Positions 42,138 through 51,297 of a stretch of 64,000 bases of DNA are shown piece by piece. Source of the stretch: Ectopseudomonas chengduensis (GTDB lineage Bacteria; Pseudomonadota; Gammaproteobacteria; Pseudomonadales; Pseudomonadaceae). Where the stretch lies: the NCBI RefSeq assembly GCF_900102635.1, contig NZ_FMZQ01000018.1, forward strand, positions 21,646 through 85,645, in the 5' to 3' direction. How positions within the stretch are numbered: the first letter of the stretch is position 1; each line of letters opens with the position of its first letter. Both the position numbers and the translations under genes were made by a program. The notes beneath the pieces are model-generated. The model had not been told where the DNA came from. It did not search any database and saw only the letters and a list, made by a program, of their open reading frames with translations.

Positions 42138-42180
42138 AGCGGCGCGTTTTATACCACACAAAGCCGGCTCAGGCTACAAA
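42138..42180 (-). promoter_or_regulatory. Probable rpsB promoter with GC-rich discriminator
   Basis: On the minus strand TGTGTGGTATAAAACGCGCC carries a -10 TATAAA (42153-42148) with a G/C-rich discriminator after it, typical of stringently controlled ribosomal promoters. The -35 is poor. The roughly 130 bases between it and rpsB would be a leader, which in many bacteria is bound by S2; I see G-rich segments there but no proven structure. Confidence 0.45.
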
Positions 42181-42289
42181 AGCTGGCAAACAACGCAGTA
42201 ACGCCCTGCAGCGGTTGCAGTGCCCTTTGGGGCTGGCACGGCGAAGCTGCTAATATATCGCCCTTTCCGTTCGTGCCCGAGAGTTTCAT

Positions 42290-43072
42290 ATGACCGTCAC
42301 CATCAAATCCGCCGAAGAAATCGAGAAAATGCGCGTGGCCGGCCGCCTGGCCGCCGAAGTGCTGGAGATGATCGGTGAACACGTCAAGCCTGGCGTCACC
42401 ACTGAGGAAATCGACCGCATCTGCCACGACTATATCGTCAACGTGCAGCAGGCCATTCCCGCCCCGCTCAACTACAAGGGCTTCCCCAAGTCGATCTGCA
42501 CCTCGGTCAACCATGTGGTGTGCCACGGCATCCCCAACGACAAGCCGCTGAAAGACGGCGACGTGCTGAACATCGACGTCACCGTGATCAAGGACGGCTA
42601 CCACGGCGATACCAGCAAGATGTTCATGGTCGGCAAGGTCGCCGAGTGGGCCGAGCGTCTGGCCAAGGTCACCCAGGAATGCATGTACAAAGGCATCGAG
42701 CTGGTCAAACCCGGCACGCGCCTGGGCGATATCGGCGAAGTGATCCAGAAGCACGCGGAAAAGAACGGTTTCTCCGTGGTCCGCGAATACTGCGGCCATG
42801 GCATTGGCGCGGTCTTCCATGAAGAGCCGCAGGTGCTGCATTACGGCAAGGCCGGCACCGGCATGGAGCTCAAGGAAGGCATGACCTTCACCATCGAGCC
42901 GATGATCAACCAGGGCCGCCCGGAAACCCGCCTGCTCGGCGACGGCTGGACCGCCATCACCAAGGACCGCAAGCTGTCGGCGCAATGGGAGCACACTGTG
43001 CTGGTCACCGCAGATGGCTATGAGATCCTGACCCTGCGCAGCGACGACACCCTGCCGCGCACCTCGGCCTGA
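42290..43072 (+). CDS. map: Methionine aminopeptidase
   Basis: Map removes the initiator methionine from new proteins. The 260-residue protein has the metal ligands in DVLNIDVTVIKDGYHGDTSK, GHGIGAVFHEEP and FTIEPMINQG, with the last Glu near QWEHTVLVT. Divergent from rpsB, the usual arrangement. Confidence 0.98.
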   Translation: MTVTIKSAEEIEKMRVAGRLAAEVLEMIGEHVKPGVTTEEIDRICHDYIVNVQQAIPAPLNYKGFPKSICTSVNHVVCHGIPNDKPLKDGDVLNIDVTVIKDGYHGDTSKMFMVGKVAEWAERLAKVTQECMYKGIELVKPGTRLGDIGEVIQKHAEKNGFSVVREYCGHGIGAVFHEEPQVLHYGKAGTGMELKEGMTFTIEPMINQGRPETRLLGDGWTAITKDRKLSAQWEHTVLVTADGYEILTLRSDDTLPRTSA

Positions 43073-43080
43073 CCGCGATC

Positions 43081-43136
43081 CGTAGGGTGCGCCATGCGCA
43101 CCATTGAAGCTTGTGGTGCGCAAAGCGCACCCCACC
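43081..43136 (+). repeat. Palindromic repeat, TAGGGTGCGC family
   Basis: GTAGGGTGCGCCATGCGCAC and the inverted GGTGCGCAAAGCGCACCCCA lie between map and glnD, ending about 20 bases before the glnD start. Confidence 0.8.
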
Positions 43137-43157
43137 TTATATAAGGAAGGCAACTGC

Positions 43158-45857
43158 ATGCCGCAGATGGACCCCGAACTGTTTGACCGCGGTCAGTTCC
43201 AGGCCGAGCTGGCCCTGAAATCCAGCCCCATCGCTGCATTCAAGAAGGCCATCCGCGGCGCGCATGAAGTGCTCGATGCGCGCTTTCGTGCCGGCCGTGA
43301 CATTCGCCGCCTGGTCGAAGACCGCGCCTGGTTCGTCGATCAGATCCTGCAGGAAGCCTGGAAACGCTTCACCTGGAGCGAGGATGCCGACATCGCCCTG
43401 CTCGCCGTTGGCGGCTACGGCCGTGGCGAGCTGCACCCTTACTCGGACATCGACCTGCTGATCCTGCTCGACAGCAGCGATCACGAAATCTTCCGCGAGC
43501 CCATCGAAGGCTTTCTCACCCTGCTCTGGGACATCGGCCTGGAAGTTGGCCAGAGCGTGCGCTCGGTCGACGAATGCGCCGAAGAGGCACGCGCCGACCT
43601 GACGGTGATCACCAACCTGATGGAAAGCCGCACCATCGCCGGCCCCGAACACCTGCGCCAGCGCATGCAGCAGGTGACCAGCACCGATCAGATGTGGCCG
43701 AGCAAGCACTTCTACCTGGCCAAGCGCGACGAGCGCAGAGCGCGTCATGCCAAGTACAACGACACCGAGTACAACCTCGAACCCAACGTCAAGGGCTCGC
43801 CCGGCGGCCTGCGTGATATCCAGACCGTGCTCTGGGTGGCGCGCCGCCAGTTCGGCACGCTGAACCTGCAGGCCTTGGTCGGCCACGGTTTCCTGCTGGA
43901 GAGCGAATACGCCCTGCTCTCCTCCAGCCAGGAATTTTTGTGGAAGGTGCGCTACGCCCTGCACATGCTCGCCGGGCGTGCCGAAGACCGTCTGCTGTTC
44001 GATCACCAGGCCAAGATCGCCGCCCTGTTCGGCTATCAGGACGGCGACGGCAAGCGCAGCATCGAACACTTCATGCAGAAGTACTACCGCGTGGTGATGG
44101 GGATTTCCGAGCTGTCGGACCTGATCAACCAGCACTTCGAGGAAGTGATCCTGCGCGCCGGCGAAAGCGGCCCGGCCACGCCACTGAACAGCCGCTTCCA
44201 GGTGCGCGACGGTTATATCGAAGTCACCCACCCGAACGTGTTCAAGCGTACCCCCTTCGCCATCATCGAAATCTTCGTGCTCATGGCGCAGCACCCGGAA
44301 ATCAAAGGGGTACGTGCCGACAGCATCCGCCTGCTGCGTGACAGCCGCCACCTGATCGACGACGAGTTCCGCAAGGACATCCGCAACACCAGCCTGTTCA
44401 TCGAACTGTTCAAGTGCAAGGAAGGCATTCACCGCAACCTGCGCCGGATGAACCGCTACGGCATTCTCGGCCGTTATTTGCCGGAGTTCGGCCATATCGT
44501 CGGGCAGATGCAGCACGACCTGTTCCACATCTATACGGTCGACGCGCACACCCTCAACCTGATCAAGCACCTGCGCAAGTTCCGCTGGCCGGAGCTGGCG
44601 GAGAAATTCCCGCTGGCCAGCAAGCTGATCGACAAGCTGCCAAAATCCGAGCTGATTTACCTCGCCGGCCTGTATCACGACATCGGCAAGGGTCGTGGCG
44701 GTGATCATTCGGAGCTGGGCGCGGTAGACGCCGAAGCCTTCGCCCGCCGCCATCATCTTCCGGCCTGGGACAGCGCCCTGATCGTCTGGCTGGTGCAGCA
44801 CCACCTGGTGATGTCCACCACCGCGCAGCGCAAGGACCTCTCCGACCCGCAGGTGATCCATGACTTCGCCCAGTTCGTCGGCGACCAGACGCACCTGGAC
44901 TACCTCTACGTGCTGACCGTGGCCGATATCAACGCCACCAACCCCAGCCTGTGGAATTCCTGGCGCGCCAGCCTGCTGCGCCAGCTCTACACCGAGACCA
45001 AGCGCGCCCTGCGCCGCGGCCTGGAAAACCCGCTGGACCGTGAAGAGCAGATTCGCCAGACCCAGAGCGCGGCCCTGGACACCCTGGTACGTGGCGGCAC
45101 CGACCCGGACGATGCCGAACAGCTGTGGAGCCAGCTGGGCGACGACTACTTCCTGCGCCACACCGCCACCGACGTGGCCTGGCACACCGACGCCATTCTC
45201 CAGCACCCCAACGATGGCGGCCCGCTGGTGCTGATTAAGGAAACCACCCAGCGCGAGTTCGAAGGCGGCACGCAGATCTTCATCTACGCGCCGGATCAGC
45301 ATGACTTCTTCGCCGTGACCGTGGCTGCGATGAGCCAGCTCAACCTGAACATTCACGACGCGCGGATCATCACCTCCACCAGCCAGTTCACCCTCGATAC
45401 CTACGTGGTGCTGGATGCCGACGGCGGCTCGATCGGCAACAACCCGGCACGCATCCAGCAGATTCGCGAAGGCCTGATCGAAGCGCTGAAGAACCCGGAC
45501 GACTATCCGACCATCATCCAGCGCAGGGTGCCGCGCCAGCTCAAGCACTTTGCCTTCGCACCGCAGGTGACCATCCACAACGACGCGCAGCGCCCGGTGA
45601 CCATCCTCGAACTGACCGCACCGGACCGCCCCGGCCTGCTGGCGCGGATCGGGCGAATCTTCCTCGAATACGACCTGTCGCTGCAGAACGCCAAGATCGC
45701 CACCCTCGGCGAACGGGTCGAGGACGTATTCTTCGTCACCGACGCCAACAACCAGCCGCTGTCCGACCCCGAACTCTGTGCACGCCTGCAGGAAACCATC
45801 GTCCGCCGCCTGTCCGAGCCCAGCGCTCAACCGCAGACCCTGCAGATCAACATATGA
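43158..45857 (+). CDS. glnD: Bifunctional PII uridylyltransferase/uridylyl-removing enzyme
   Basis: GlnD senses glutamine and modifies PII, controlling nitrogen metabolism. The ATG at 43158, with AAGGAAGG upstream, gives an 899-residue protein: a nucleotidyltransferase domain with LAVGGYGRGELHPYSDIDLL (about residue 75), an HD hydrolase domain with IYLAGLYHDIGKGRGGDHSE (about 500), and two C-terminal ACT domains (about 705 and 815, the second with ILELTAPDRPGLLARIGRIF). Complete. Confidence 0.98.
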   Translation: MPQMDPELFDRGQFQAELALKSSPIAAFKKAIRGAHEVLDARFRAGRDIRRLVEDRAWFVDQILQEAWKRFTWSEDADIALLAVGGYGRGELHPYSDIDLLILLDSSDHEIFREPIEGFLTLLWDIGLEVGQSVRSVDECAEEARADLTVITNLMESRTIAGPEHLRQRMQQVTSTDQMWPSKHFYLAKRDERRARHAKYNDTEYNLEPNVKGSPGGLRDIQTVLWVARRQFGTLNLQALVGHGFLLESEYALLSSSQEFLWKVRYALHMLAGRAEDRLLFDHQAKIAALFGYQDGDGKRSIEHFMQKYYRVVMGISELSDLINQHFEEVILRAGESGPATPLNSRFQVRDGYIEVTHPNVFKRTPFAIIEIFVLMAQHPEIKGVRADSIRLLRDSRHLIDDEFRKDIRNTSLFIELFKCKEGIHRNLRRMNRYGILGRYLPEFGHIVGQMQHDLFHIYTVDAHTLNLIKHLRKFRWPELAEKFPLASKLIDKLPKSELIYLAGLYHDIGKGRGGDHSELGAVDAEAFARRHHLPAWDSALIVWLVQHHLVMSTTAQRKDLSDPQVIHDFAQFVGDQTHLDYLYVLTVADINATNPSLWNSWRASLLRQLYTETKRALRRGLENPLDREEQIRQTQSAALDTLVRGGTDPDDAEQLWSQLGDDYFLRHTATDVAWHTDAILQHPNDGGPLVLIKETTQREFEGGTQIFIYAPDQHDFFAVTVAAMSQLNLNIHDARIITSTSQFTLDTYVVLDADGGSIGNNPARIQQIREGLIEALKNPDDYPTIIQRRVPRQLKHFAFAPQVTIHNDAQRPVTILELTAPDRPGLLARIGRIFLEYDLSLQNAKIATLGERVEDVFFVTDANNQPLSDPELCARLQETIVRRLSEPSAQPQTLQINI

Positions 45858-45894
45858 TTGCGCCGCCCCGCTTTCCGAAGTACGCGAGATAACG

Positions 45895-47091
45895 ATGAAT
45901 CCAGCCCTCGACCAGCTCCAGCCCTACCCTTTCGAGAAACTGCGCGAACTGCTCGGCAGCGTACAACCGGCCGCCGACAAGCGCCCGATTGCCCTGTCCA
46001 TCGGCGAACCCAAGCATCGCTCGCCTGACTTCGTCGGCCAGGCACTGACCGCCAATCTCGACAAGCTCGCCGTCTACCCGACCACGCTTGGCTTGCCGGA
46101 ACTGCGCCAGAGCATTGCCAACTGGTGCGAACGCCGCTTTGGCGTGCCGACTGGCTGGCTGGATGCCGCGCGCCACGTGTTGCCGGTCAATGGCACCCGC
46201 GAAGCGCTGTTCGCCTTCACCCAGGCGGTGGTCGACCGCAATGCCAAGGGCTTGGTGGTCAGCCCCAACCCCTTCTATCAGATCTACGAAGGTGCGGCCT
46301 TCCTCGCCGGCGCCGAGCCACATTACCTGTCGTGCCTGGAAGCTCACGGCTTCAACCCGGACTTCGATGCCGTGCCGGCCGAAATCTGGCAGCGCTGCCA
46401 GATCCTGTTCCTCTGCTCGCCAGGCAACCCCACCGGCGCCCTGATCCCGGTCGAGACGCTGAAGAAACTGATCGCCCTGGCCGACGAGCACGACTTCGTC
46501 ATCGCCGCCGACGAGTGCTACAGCGAGCTGTATTTCGATGAGGACGCACCACCGCCCGGCCTGCTTAGCGCCTGCGCCGAACTGGGCCGTAGCGATTTCG
46601 CACGTTGCGTGGTGTTCCACAGCCTGTCCAAGCGCTCCAACCTGCCAGGGCTGCGTTCGGGCTTCGTCGCCGGCGACGCCAGCATCCTCAAGCACTTCTT
46701 GCTGTACCGCACCTACCACGGCTGCGCCATGCCGGTACAAACCCAGCTGGCCAGCGTTGCCGCTTGGAACGACGAAGCGCATGTACGCGCCAACCGCGAC
46801 ATGTACCGCGAGAAGTTCGCTGCCGTGCTGGACATCCTCGCCCCGGTGATGGACGTGCAGCGCCCGGATGGCGGCTTCTACCTGTGGGCACGTACCCCGG
46901 GTGACGACACCCTGTTCACCCGCGACCTGTTCGCCACCGAGCACGTCACCGTGGTGCCCGGCTCGTACCTGTCGCGTGAAGTGAACGGCGTCAACCCAGG
47001 TGCCGGCCGCGTGCGCATGGCACTGGTAGCACCACTGGCCGAGTGCATCGAGGCCGCCGAGCGTATTGCCCGCTTTATCCGCAGTGCCTGA
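45895..47091 (+). CDS. dapC: Succinyldiaminopimelate transaminase
   Basis: DapC makes N-succinyl-LL-diaminopimelate in lysine and peptidoglycan precursor synthesis. The ATG at 45895 gives MNPALDQLQPYPFEKLRELL and a 398-residue fold-type I aminotransferase with LFLCSPGNPTGALIP, VIAADECYSELYFDE and the PLP-lysine motif SLSKRSNLPGLRSGF. dapD lies 0.7 kb downstream, supporting this role. An upstream open frame overlaps glnD and is not used. Confidence 0.94.
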   Translation: MNPALDQLQPYPFEKLRELLGSVQPAADKRPIALSIGEPKHRSPDFVGQALTANLDKLAVYPTTLGLPELRQSIANWCERRFGVPTGWLDAARHVLPVNGTREALFAFTQAVVDRNAKGLVVSPNPFYQIYEGAAFLAGAEPHYLSCLEAHGFNPDFDAVPAEIWQRCQILFLCSPGNPTGALIPVETLKKLIALADEHDFVIAADECYSELYFDEDAPPPGLLSACAELGRSDFARCVVFHSLSKRSNLPGLRSGFVAGDASILKHFLLYRTYHGCAMPVQTQLASVAAWNDEAHVRANRDMYREKFAAVLDILAPVMDVQRPDGGFYLWARTPGDDTLFTRDLFATEHVTVVPGSYLSREVNGVNPGAGRVRMALVAPLAECIEAAERIARFIRSA

Positions 47092-47101
47092 ACTGCTTCA
47101 A

Positions 47102-47161
47102 CCGTCGCGGCTAAAGCCCCTCCCACAGCTACTTGACTTGCAGGAGGGGCTTTACGCGAGC
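47102..47161 (+). repeat. Imperfect palindrome after dapC
   Basis: GGCTAAAGCCCCTCCCACAG and the inverted TGCAGGAGGGGCTTTACGCG form a hairpin just after dapC. It resembles the GTAGGAGC repeat family and could act as the dapC terminator hairpin, although no T run follows. Confidence 0.6.
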
Positions 47162-47170
47162 CGCTGGCTC

Positions 47171-47231
47171 CGTAGCCCGGATGCAATCCGGGGATAGCCC
47201 GCCAATGCTTCCCGGATTGCATCCGGGCTAC
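47171..47231 (+). repeat. Palindromic repeat, GTAGCCCGGAT family
   Basis: CGTAGCCCGGATGCAATCCG and the inverted CGGATTGCATCCGGGCTAC lie back to back with the preceding hairpin between dapC and the YffB-like gene. Confidence 0.85.
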
Positions 47232-47355
47232 ACGCTGTACGCCGGCGCTGTAACACATCGCAGCGACAGCCGCCGCCACGTCTGGACGCGACGTGGCATA
47301 ATGGCCCGCCGTATTTCCCGGACCTTCCGGCACGCCACTCATCAGAGGAAGATCA

Positions 47356-47703
47356 ATGAGTTACGTCCTGTATGGCATCAAGGCCTGCGACACGATGAAA
47401 AAGGCCAGAACCTGGCTCGATGAACACCAGGTCGACTATGCCTTTCACGACTACAAGAGCGTCGGGATCGACCGTGCAAACCTGGAAAAGTGGTGCAACG
47501 AGCATGGCTGGCAGACCGTCCTGAACCGTGCAGGCACCACCTTCCGCAAGCTGGAAGACGCGCAGAAAGCCGATCTCGACCAGGTCAAGGCCATCGAACT
47601 GATGCTGGCCCAACCCTCGATGATCAAGCGCCCGGTACTCGACCTGGGCGACAAGACCCTGGTCGGCTTCAAGCCGGATAACTACCAAGCCGCGCTGGCC
47701 TGA
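47356..47703 (+). CDS. ArsC/Spx-family thioredoxin-fold protein (YffB-like)
   Basis: The 115-residue protein begins MSYVLYGIKACDTMKKARTW. The single cysteine of KACDTMKKA stands where thioredoxin-fold ArsC proteins have their reactive Cys, and the motifs VLNRAGTTFRKL and PSMIKRPVLDLGDKTLVGFK are typical of the YffB branch, whose role is poorly known (glutathione-dependent reductase activity has been proposed). It lies between dapC and dapD, as in other Pseudomonas. Arsenate reduction should not be assumed. Confidence 0.85.
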   Translation: MSYVLYGIKACDTMKKARTWLDEHQVDYAFHDYKSVGIDRANLEKWCNEHGWQTVLNRAGTTFRKLEDAQKADLDQVKAIELMLAQPSMIKRPVLDLGDKTLVGFKPDNYQAALA

Positions 47704-47741
47704 TCAACCTCACCCGATTTCGTTGCAAGGAACCCCATCTA

Positions 47742-48776
47742 ATGAGCACCTCCCTTTACAGCATCGCCTTTGGTGTTGGCACCCAGAACCGCCAGGGTAA
47801 CTGGCTGGAAGTCTTCTACGCCCTGCCGCTGCTCAATCCGGCCAGCGAGCTGGTGGCCAAGGCCGCCGAGGTCATCGGCTATCAAGGTGGTAACCAAGCC
47901 ATCGCCTTCACCTCCGTGCAAGCAGGTGATCTGGCTGAAGCGCTGAAAGGCGTGGACGCCGCTCAAGCGGCGCTGCTGACCCGTCTGGCCGAAAGCCACA
48001 ACCCGCTGGTCGCCACCTTCCTGGCTGAAGACGCCGCGCTGACCAGCACCCCGGAGGCCTACCTCAAGCTGCACCTGCTGTCGCATCGTCTGGTCAAGCC
48101 GCACGGCCTGAGCCTGGCCGGCATTTTCCCGCTGCTGCCCAACGTGGCCTGGACCAGTCAGGGCGCCGTCGACCTCGGCGAGCTGGCCGAACGCCAGCTG
48201 GAAGCCCGCCTGAAGGGCAAGCTGCTGGAAGTGTTCTCGGTGGACAAGTTCCCGAAAATGACCGACTACGTGGTGCCGGCCGGCGTGCGTATCGCCGACA
48301 GTGCCCGCGTACGCCTGGGCGCCTACATCGGCGAAGGCACCACCGTGATGCACGAAGGCTTCGTCAACTTCAACGGCGGCACCGAAGGCCCAGGCATGAT
48401 CGAAGGCCGCGTTTCCGCTGGCGTCTTCGTCGGCAAGGGCTCGGATCTCGGCGGCGGCTGCTCGACCATGGGCACCCTGTCCGGCGGCGGCAACATCATC
48501 ATCAGCGTTGGTGAAGGCTGCCTGATCGGCGCCAACGCAGGCATCGGCATCCCGCTGGGCGACCGCAATACCGTCGAAGCCGGCCTGTACATCACCGCCG
48601 GCACCAAGGTGAACCTGCTCGACGAAGGCAACGCCCTGGTCAAGGTGGTCAAGGCGCGCGACCTGGCTGGCCAGCCGGATCTGCTGTTCCGTCGCAACTC
48701 GCTGACCGGCGCCGTGGAGTGCAAGACCCACAAGTCGGCCATCGAGCTGAACGAAGCCCTGCACGCCCACAACTGA
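47742..48776 (+). CDS. dapD: Tetrahydrodipicolinate N-succinyltransferase
   Basis: DapD succinylates tetrahydrodipicolinate in diaminopimelate synthesis. At 344 residues it belongs to the long DapD type found in Pseudomonas, with its own N-terminal domain and a C-terminal left-handed beta helix containing VPAGVRIADSARVRLGAYIG, GFVNFNGGTEGPGMIEGRVS and GGGCSTMGTLSGGGNIIISV. It is 38 bases after the YffB-like gene, so the two are probably co-transcribed. Confidence 0.96.
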   Translation: MSTSLYSIAFGVGTQNRQGNWLEVFYALPLLNPASELVAKAAEVIGYQGGNQAIAFTSVQAGDLAEALKGVDAAQAALLTRLAESHNPLVATFLAEDAALTSTPEAYLKLHLLSHRLVKPHGLSLAGIFPLLPNVAWTSQGAVDLGELAERQLEARLKGKLLEVFSVDKFPKMTDYVVPAGVRIADSARVRLGAYIGEGTTVMHEGFVNFNGGTEGPGMIEGRVSAGVFVGKGSDLGGGCSTMGTLSGGGNIIISVGEGCLIGANAGIGIPLGDRNTVEAGLYITAGTKVNLLDEGNALVKVVKARDLAGQPDLLFRRNSLTGAVECKTHKSAIELNEALHAHN

Positions 48777-48781
48777 TCCCA

Positions 48782-48842
48782 CGTAGGGTGCGCCGTGCGC
48801 ACCGCTAAGCCATGCGACCTGGTGCGCATGGCGCACCCTACG
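48782..48842 (+). repeat. Palindromic repeat, TAGGGTGCGC family
   Basis: CGTAGGGTGCGCCGTGCGCA and the inverted TGCGCATGGCGCACCCTACG fill the space between dapD and csdA almost completely. Confidence 0.85.
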
Positions 48843-48855
48843 GGATAGGCTCCTC

Positions 48856-50061
48856 ATGTCACTGACCTCCCCCTGGCGTGCCGACTTCCCCGGCATTCTC
48901 GCCCTCGAAGCCGAAGGCCAGACCTATCTGGACAGCGCCGCCACCGCGCAGAAACCGCAGACGGTGCTGGACGCCCTGCTCGGCTACCTGGCCAGCGGCG
49001 TGGCCAATGTGCACCGTGCCCAGCACCTGCCAGGTGAACGTGCCACCCGCGCCTTCGAGGCTACACGCAGCAGGGCTGCACAATGGCTGAATGCGGCCAG
49101 CAGCGAGGAGATCATTTTTACCCGCGGCAGCACCGAATCACTCAACCTGCTGGCCTATGGCCTGGAGCATCTGCTGCAGGCTGGCGAGCAAATCGTCGTC
49201 AGCGCGCTGGAGCACCACGCCAATCTGCTGCCCTGGCAGCAACTGGCCAAGCGCCGCAATCTCGAGTTGGTGGTATTGCAGCTGGATCACACCGGCAGCA
49301 TCGATCTGCAGCAAGCGGCTCGGCTGATCGGCCCACGCACCCGCCTGCTGGCGGTCTCGCAGCTGTCCAACGTGCTTGGCCGCTGGCAACCGCTTGCCGA
49401 GCTGCTGGCCCTGGCACGTGCGCAAGGCGCATTCAGCGTGGTCGACGGCGCCCAGGGTGCAGTGCATGGTCGCCACGATCTGCAGGCCCTGGGCTGTGAT
49501 TTCTACGTGTGCTCGTCGCACAAGCTCTACGGCCCGGATGGCGTCGGCCTGCTGTATGGCCGCCGCGAAGCGTTGGGCAAATTGCAGCACTGGCAATTCG
49601 GCGGTGAGATGGTGCTCGATGCCGACTACCAGAGCGCGCGCTTTCGCCCTGCTCCGTTGGGTTTCGAGGCCGGTACACCAGCGGTTTCAGCGGTCATAGC
49701 CCTGGGCGCAGCACTGGACTGGCTAAACGGGCTGGATCACACCGCCGTGGTACATCATGAAGCGGCCCTGCATGCCGAACTGCTGGCCGGCCTGCAAAGC
49801 CGCAACGGCGTGCGTCTGCTCGGCGAGCCGCAGTTGGCGCTGGCCAGTTTCTGCGTCGACGGCGTACATAACGCCGACCTGGCTCACCTGCTCAGCGAAC
49901 AGGGCATCGCCGTGCGCGCCGGGCATCACTGCGCCATGCCGCTGATGAAAAGCCTGGGTCTGAGTGGTGCGATTCGCGTCTCGCTCGCTCTGTACAACGA
50001 CGGCGAGGACCTGCGGCGATTCTTCAGCGCCCTGGATAATGCTCTGGAGCTGCTGCAATGA
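48856..50061 (+). CDS. csdA: Cysteine desulfurase, SufS/CsdA type
   Basis: The enzyme takes sulfur from cysteine and passes it to a SufE-type partner. The 401-residue class V aminotransferase has YLDSAATAQKPQTVLDALL, VSALEHHANLLPWQQLA, VVDGAQGAVHG, the PLP-lysine in CSSHKLYGPDGVGLLYG and the reactive Cys in RAGHHCAMPLMKSL. The downstream csdE-type gene and nearby tcdA point to CsdA rather than the suf operon enzyme. Confidence 0.92.
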   Translation: MSLTSPWRADFPGILALEAEGQTYLDSAATAQKPQTVLDALLGYLASGVANVHRAQHLPGERATRAFEATRSRAAQWLNAASSEEIIFTRGSTESLNLLAYGLEHLLQAGEQIVVSALEHHANLLPWQQLAKRRNLELVVLQLDHTGSIDLQQAARLIGPRTRLLAVSQLSNVLGRWQPLAELLALARAQGAFSVVDGAQGAVHGRHDLQALGCDFYVCSSHKLYGPDGVGLLYGRREALGKLQHWQFGGEMVLDADYQSARFRPAPLGFEAGTPAVSAVIALGAALDWLNGLDHTAVVHHEAALHAELLAGLQSRNGVRLLGEPQLALASFCVDGVHNADLAHLLSEQGIAVRAGHHCAMPLMKSLGLSGAIRVSLALYNDGEDLRRFFSALDNALELLQ

Positions 50062-50080
50062 AGATCGGCCAATGGTTCGT

Positions 50081-50144
50081 CGTAGGAGCGGCTTCAGCCG
50101 CGAATATTGGCACCCGGACCATCGCGGCTGAAGCCACTCCTACA
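50081..50144 (+). repeat. Palindromic repeat, GTAGGAGCGGC family
   Basis: CGTAGGAGCGGCTTCAGCCG and the inverted CGGCTGAAGCCACTCCTACA lie between csdA and csdE, inside what is otherwise a two-gene operon. Confidence 0.85.
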
Positions 50145-50164
50145 TGCTACGGGAGTCTCTCGCC

Positions 50165-50572
50165 ATGAGCCTGTCAGTCGCCGCTCAGGAAGCACTGGAA
50201 GCCTTTGCCGCCTGCCCAGGCTGGGAACAGCGCGCGCGCCTGCTGATGCAGTGGGGCGAACGTCTGGAGCCATTGAGCGAAACCGAACGCGTCGACGAGC
50301 ACCGCGTGCATGGCTGCGAGAGCCTGGTCTGGCTGATAGCCGAACAACGCGGCGAGCACCTGCACTTTCGCGCCAGCAGCGACGCCCGCCTACTGCGTGG
50401 CTTGCTGGCCGTGCTGCTGGCGCGTGTCGAAGGTCTGCCTCGCGCCGAGCTGGCCAGTGTCGATCTGGTCGACTGGTTCATCCAGTTGGGGTTGCAGAGA
50501 CAACTGTCGCCATCACGCAGCAACGGCCTCAATGCCGTGCTGCAGCGTATGCGCGAGCTGGCTGGGACCTGA
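50165..50572 (+). CDS. csdE: SufE/CsdE-family sulfur acceptor
   Basis: The ATG at 50165 gives a 135-residue SufE-domain protein. The sulfur-accepting Cys lies in DEHRVHGCESLVWLIAEQRG; an N-terminal CPGWEQRARLLMQWGERLEP and C-terminal GLNAVLQRMRELA are typical. It receives persulfide from the upstream desulfurase. The in-frame start at 50144 falls in the repeat and is unlikely. Confidence 0.9.
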   Translation: MSLSVAAQEALEAFAACPGWEQRARLLMQWGERLEPLSETERVDEHRVHGCESLVWLIAEQRGEHLHFRASSDARLLRGLLAVLLARVEGLPRAELASVDLVDWFIQLGLQRQLSPSRSNGLNAVLQRMRELAGT

Positions 50573-50787
50573 ACACCGTAGTGTGGGTTAGGCGCCTGCT
50601 GGCGGTGGTGGTGAAGCCCGCAAGACATGCTGCGCCGTAACCTACCAATTGGTACAACGCAGGAACGGCGCCTGGTGGGTTACGCGGCGCACAACGATGG
50701 CGGTGTCTGATAGTGTGACGTTTGGCGCCGCTACCCCCCCCTACGAAGACCACGAACGCTCTTCACCATTGCGACAGGGTCACGTCA

Positions 50788-51258
50788 CTAGTCGCTCTTG
50801 CCCCGCTCGCGCAACGTCAGCCCCCGCAGAAAATTGCGCAGGATCTGATCGCCGCACTCGCGAAAGTGCTTGTGACCCGGCGCGCGGAACAGGGCGCCAA
50901 GCTCGGCCTTGGTCATCGGCAGGTCGACCGCTTGCAGAAGCGCCTGGATATCGTCGTCGCGCAGCTCGAAGGCCACGCGCAGCTTCTTCAAGATCAGGTT
51001 GTTACTCAGGCGTTTTTCCACCGGCAGGCGCGGCCGGCTGTCGTCCTTGCCGCGCTTGTGGAACACCAGACCTTCGAGCACGTGCGCCAGCAGCACATCG
51101 CTGCAGGATCGATAACCGGGCTCCTCCTCACGCAGCAGACAGGCCGAGATCAGGCCCGGTTCGACGGGATAATCCGCCAACCGGCATAGCTCTTCCAGCT
51201 TGCCATCGCTGACATCCAGCAAATAGCGCAAGCTGCGCAGTACATCGTTATTGAGCAT
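50788..51258 (-). CDS. DUF1456 (YehS-like) protein
   Basis: The 156-residue protein consists of two similar halves: NNDVLRSLRYLLDVSDGKLE near residue 3 and SNNLILKKLRVAFELRDDDI near residue 85, each followed by an EL/LGALFR-type segment. This duplicated layout is that of DUF1456/YehS, whose function is unknown. No signal or membrane segment. It lies convergent to csdE and downstream of a solute-binding protein gene on the same strand. Confidence 0.88.
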   Translation of the reverse strand: MLNNDVLRSLRYLLDVSDGKLEELCRLADYPVEPGLISACLLREEEPGYRSCSDVLLAHVLEGLVFHKRGKDDSRPRLPVEKRLSNNLILKKLRVAFELRDDDIQALLQAVDLPMTKAELGALFRAPGHKHFRECGDQILRNFLRGLTLRERGKSD

Positions 51259-51297
51259 GCAGAAAACTCTTGGAGGAAGGAGGTAGGCAGATGCGGT

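Noticed and set aside
43137..45830. 897-residue open frame antisense to glnD
   Set aside because: High-GC shadow frame; composition is low-complexity, no domain, and glnD is unambiguous on the other strand.
47356..47703. Arsenate reductase
   Set aside because: It has the ArsC/Spx fold but the YffB-type motifs and the dap-gene context; no ars genes nearby.
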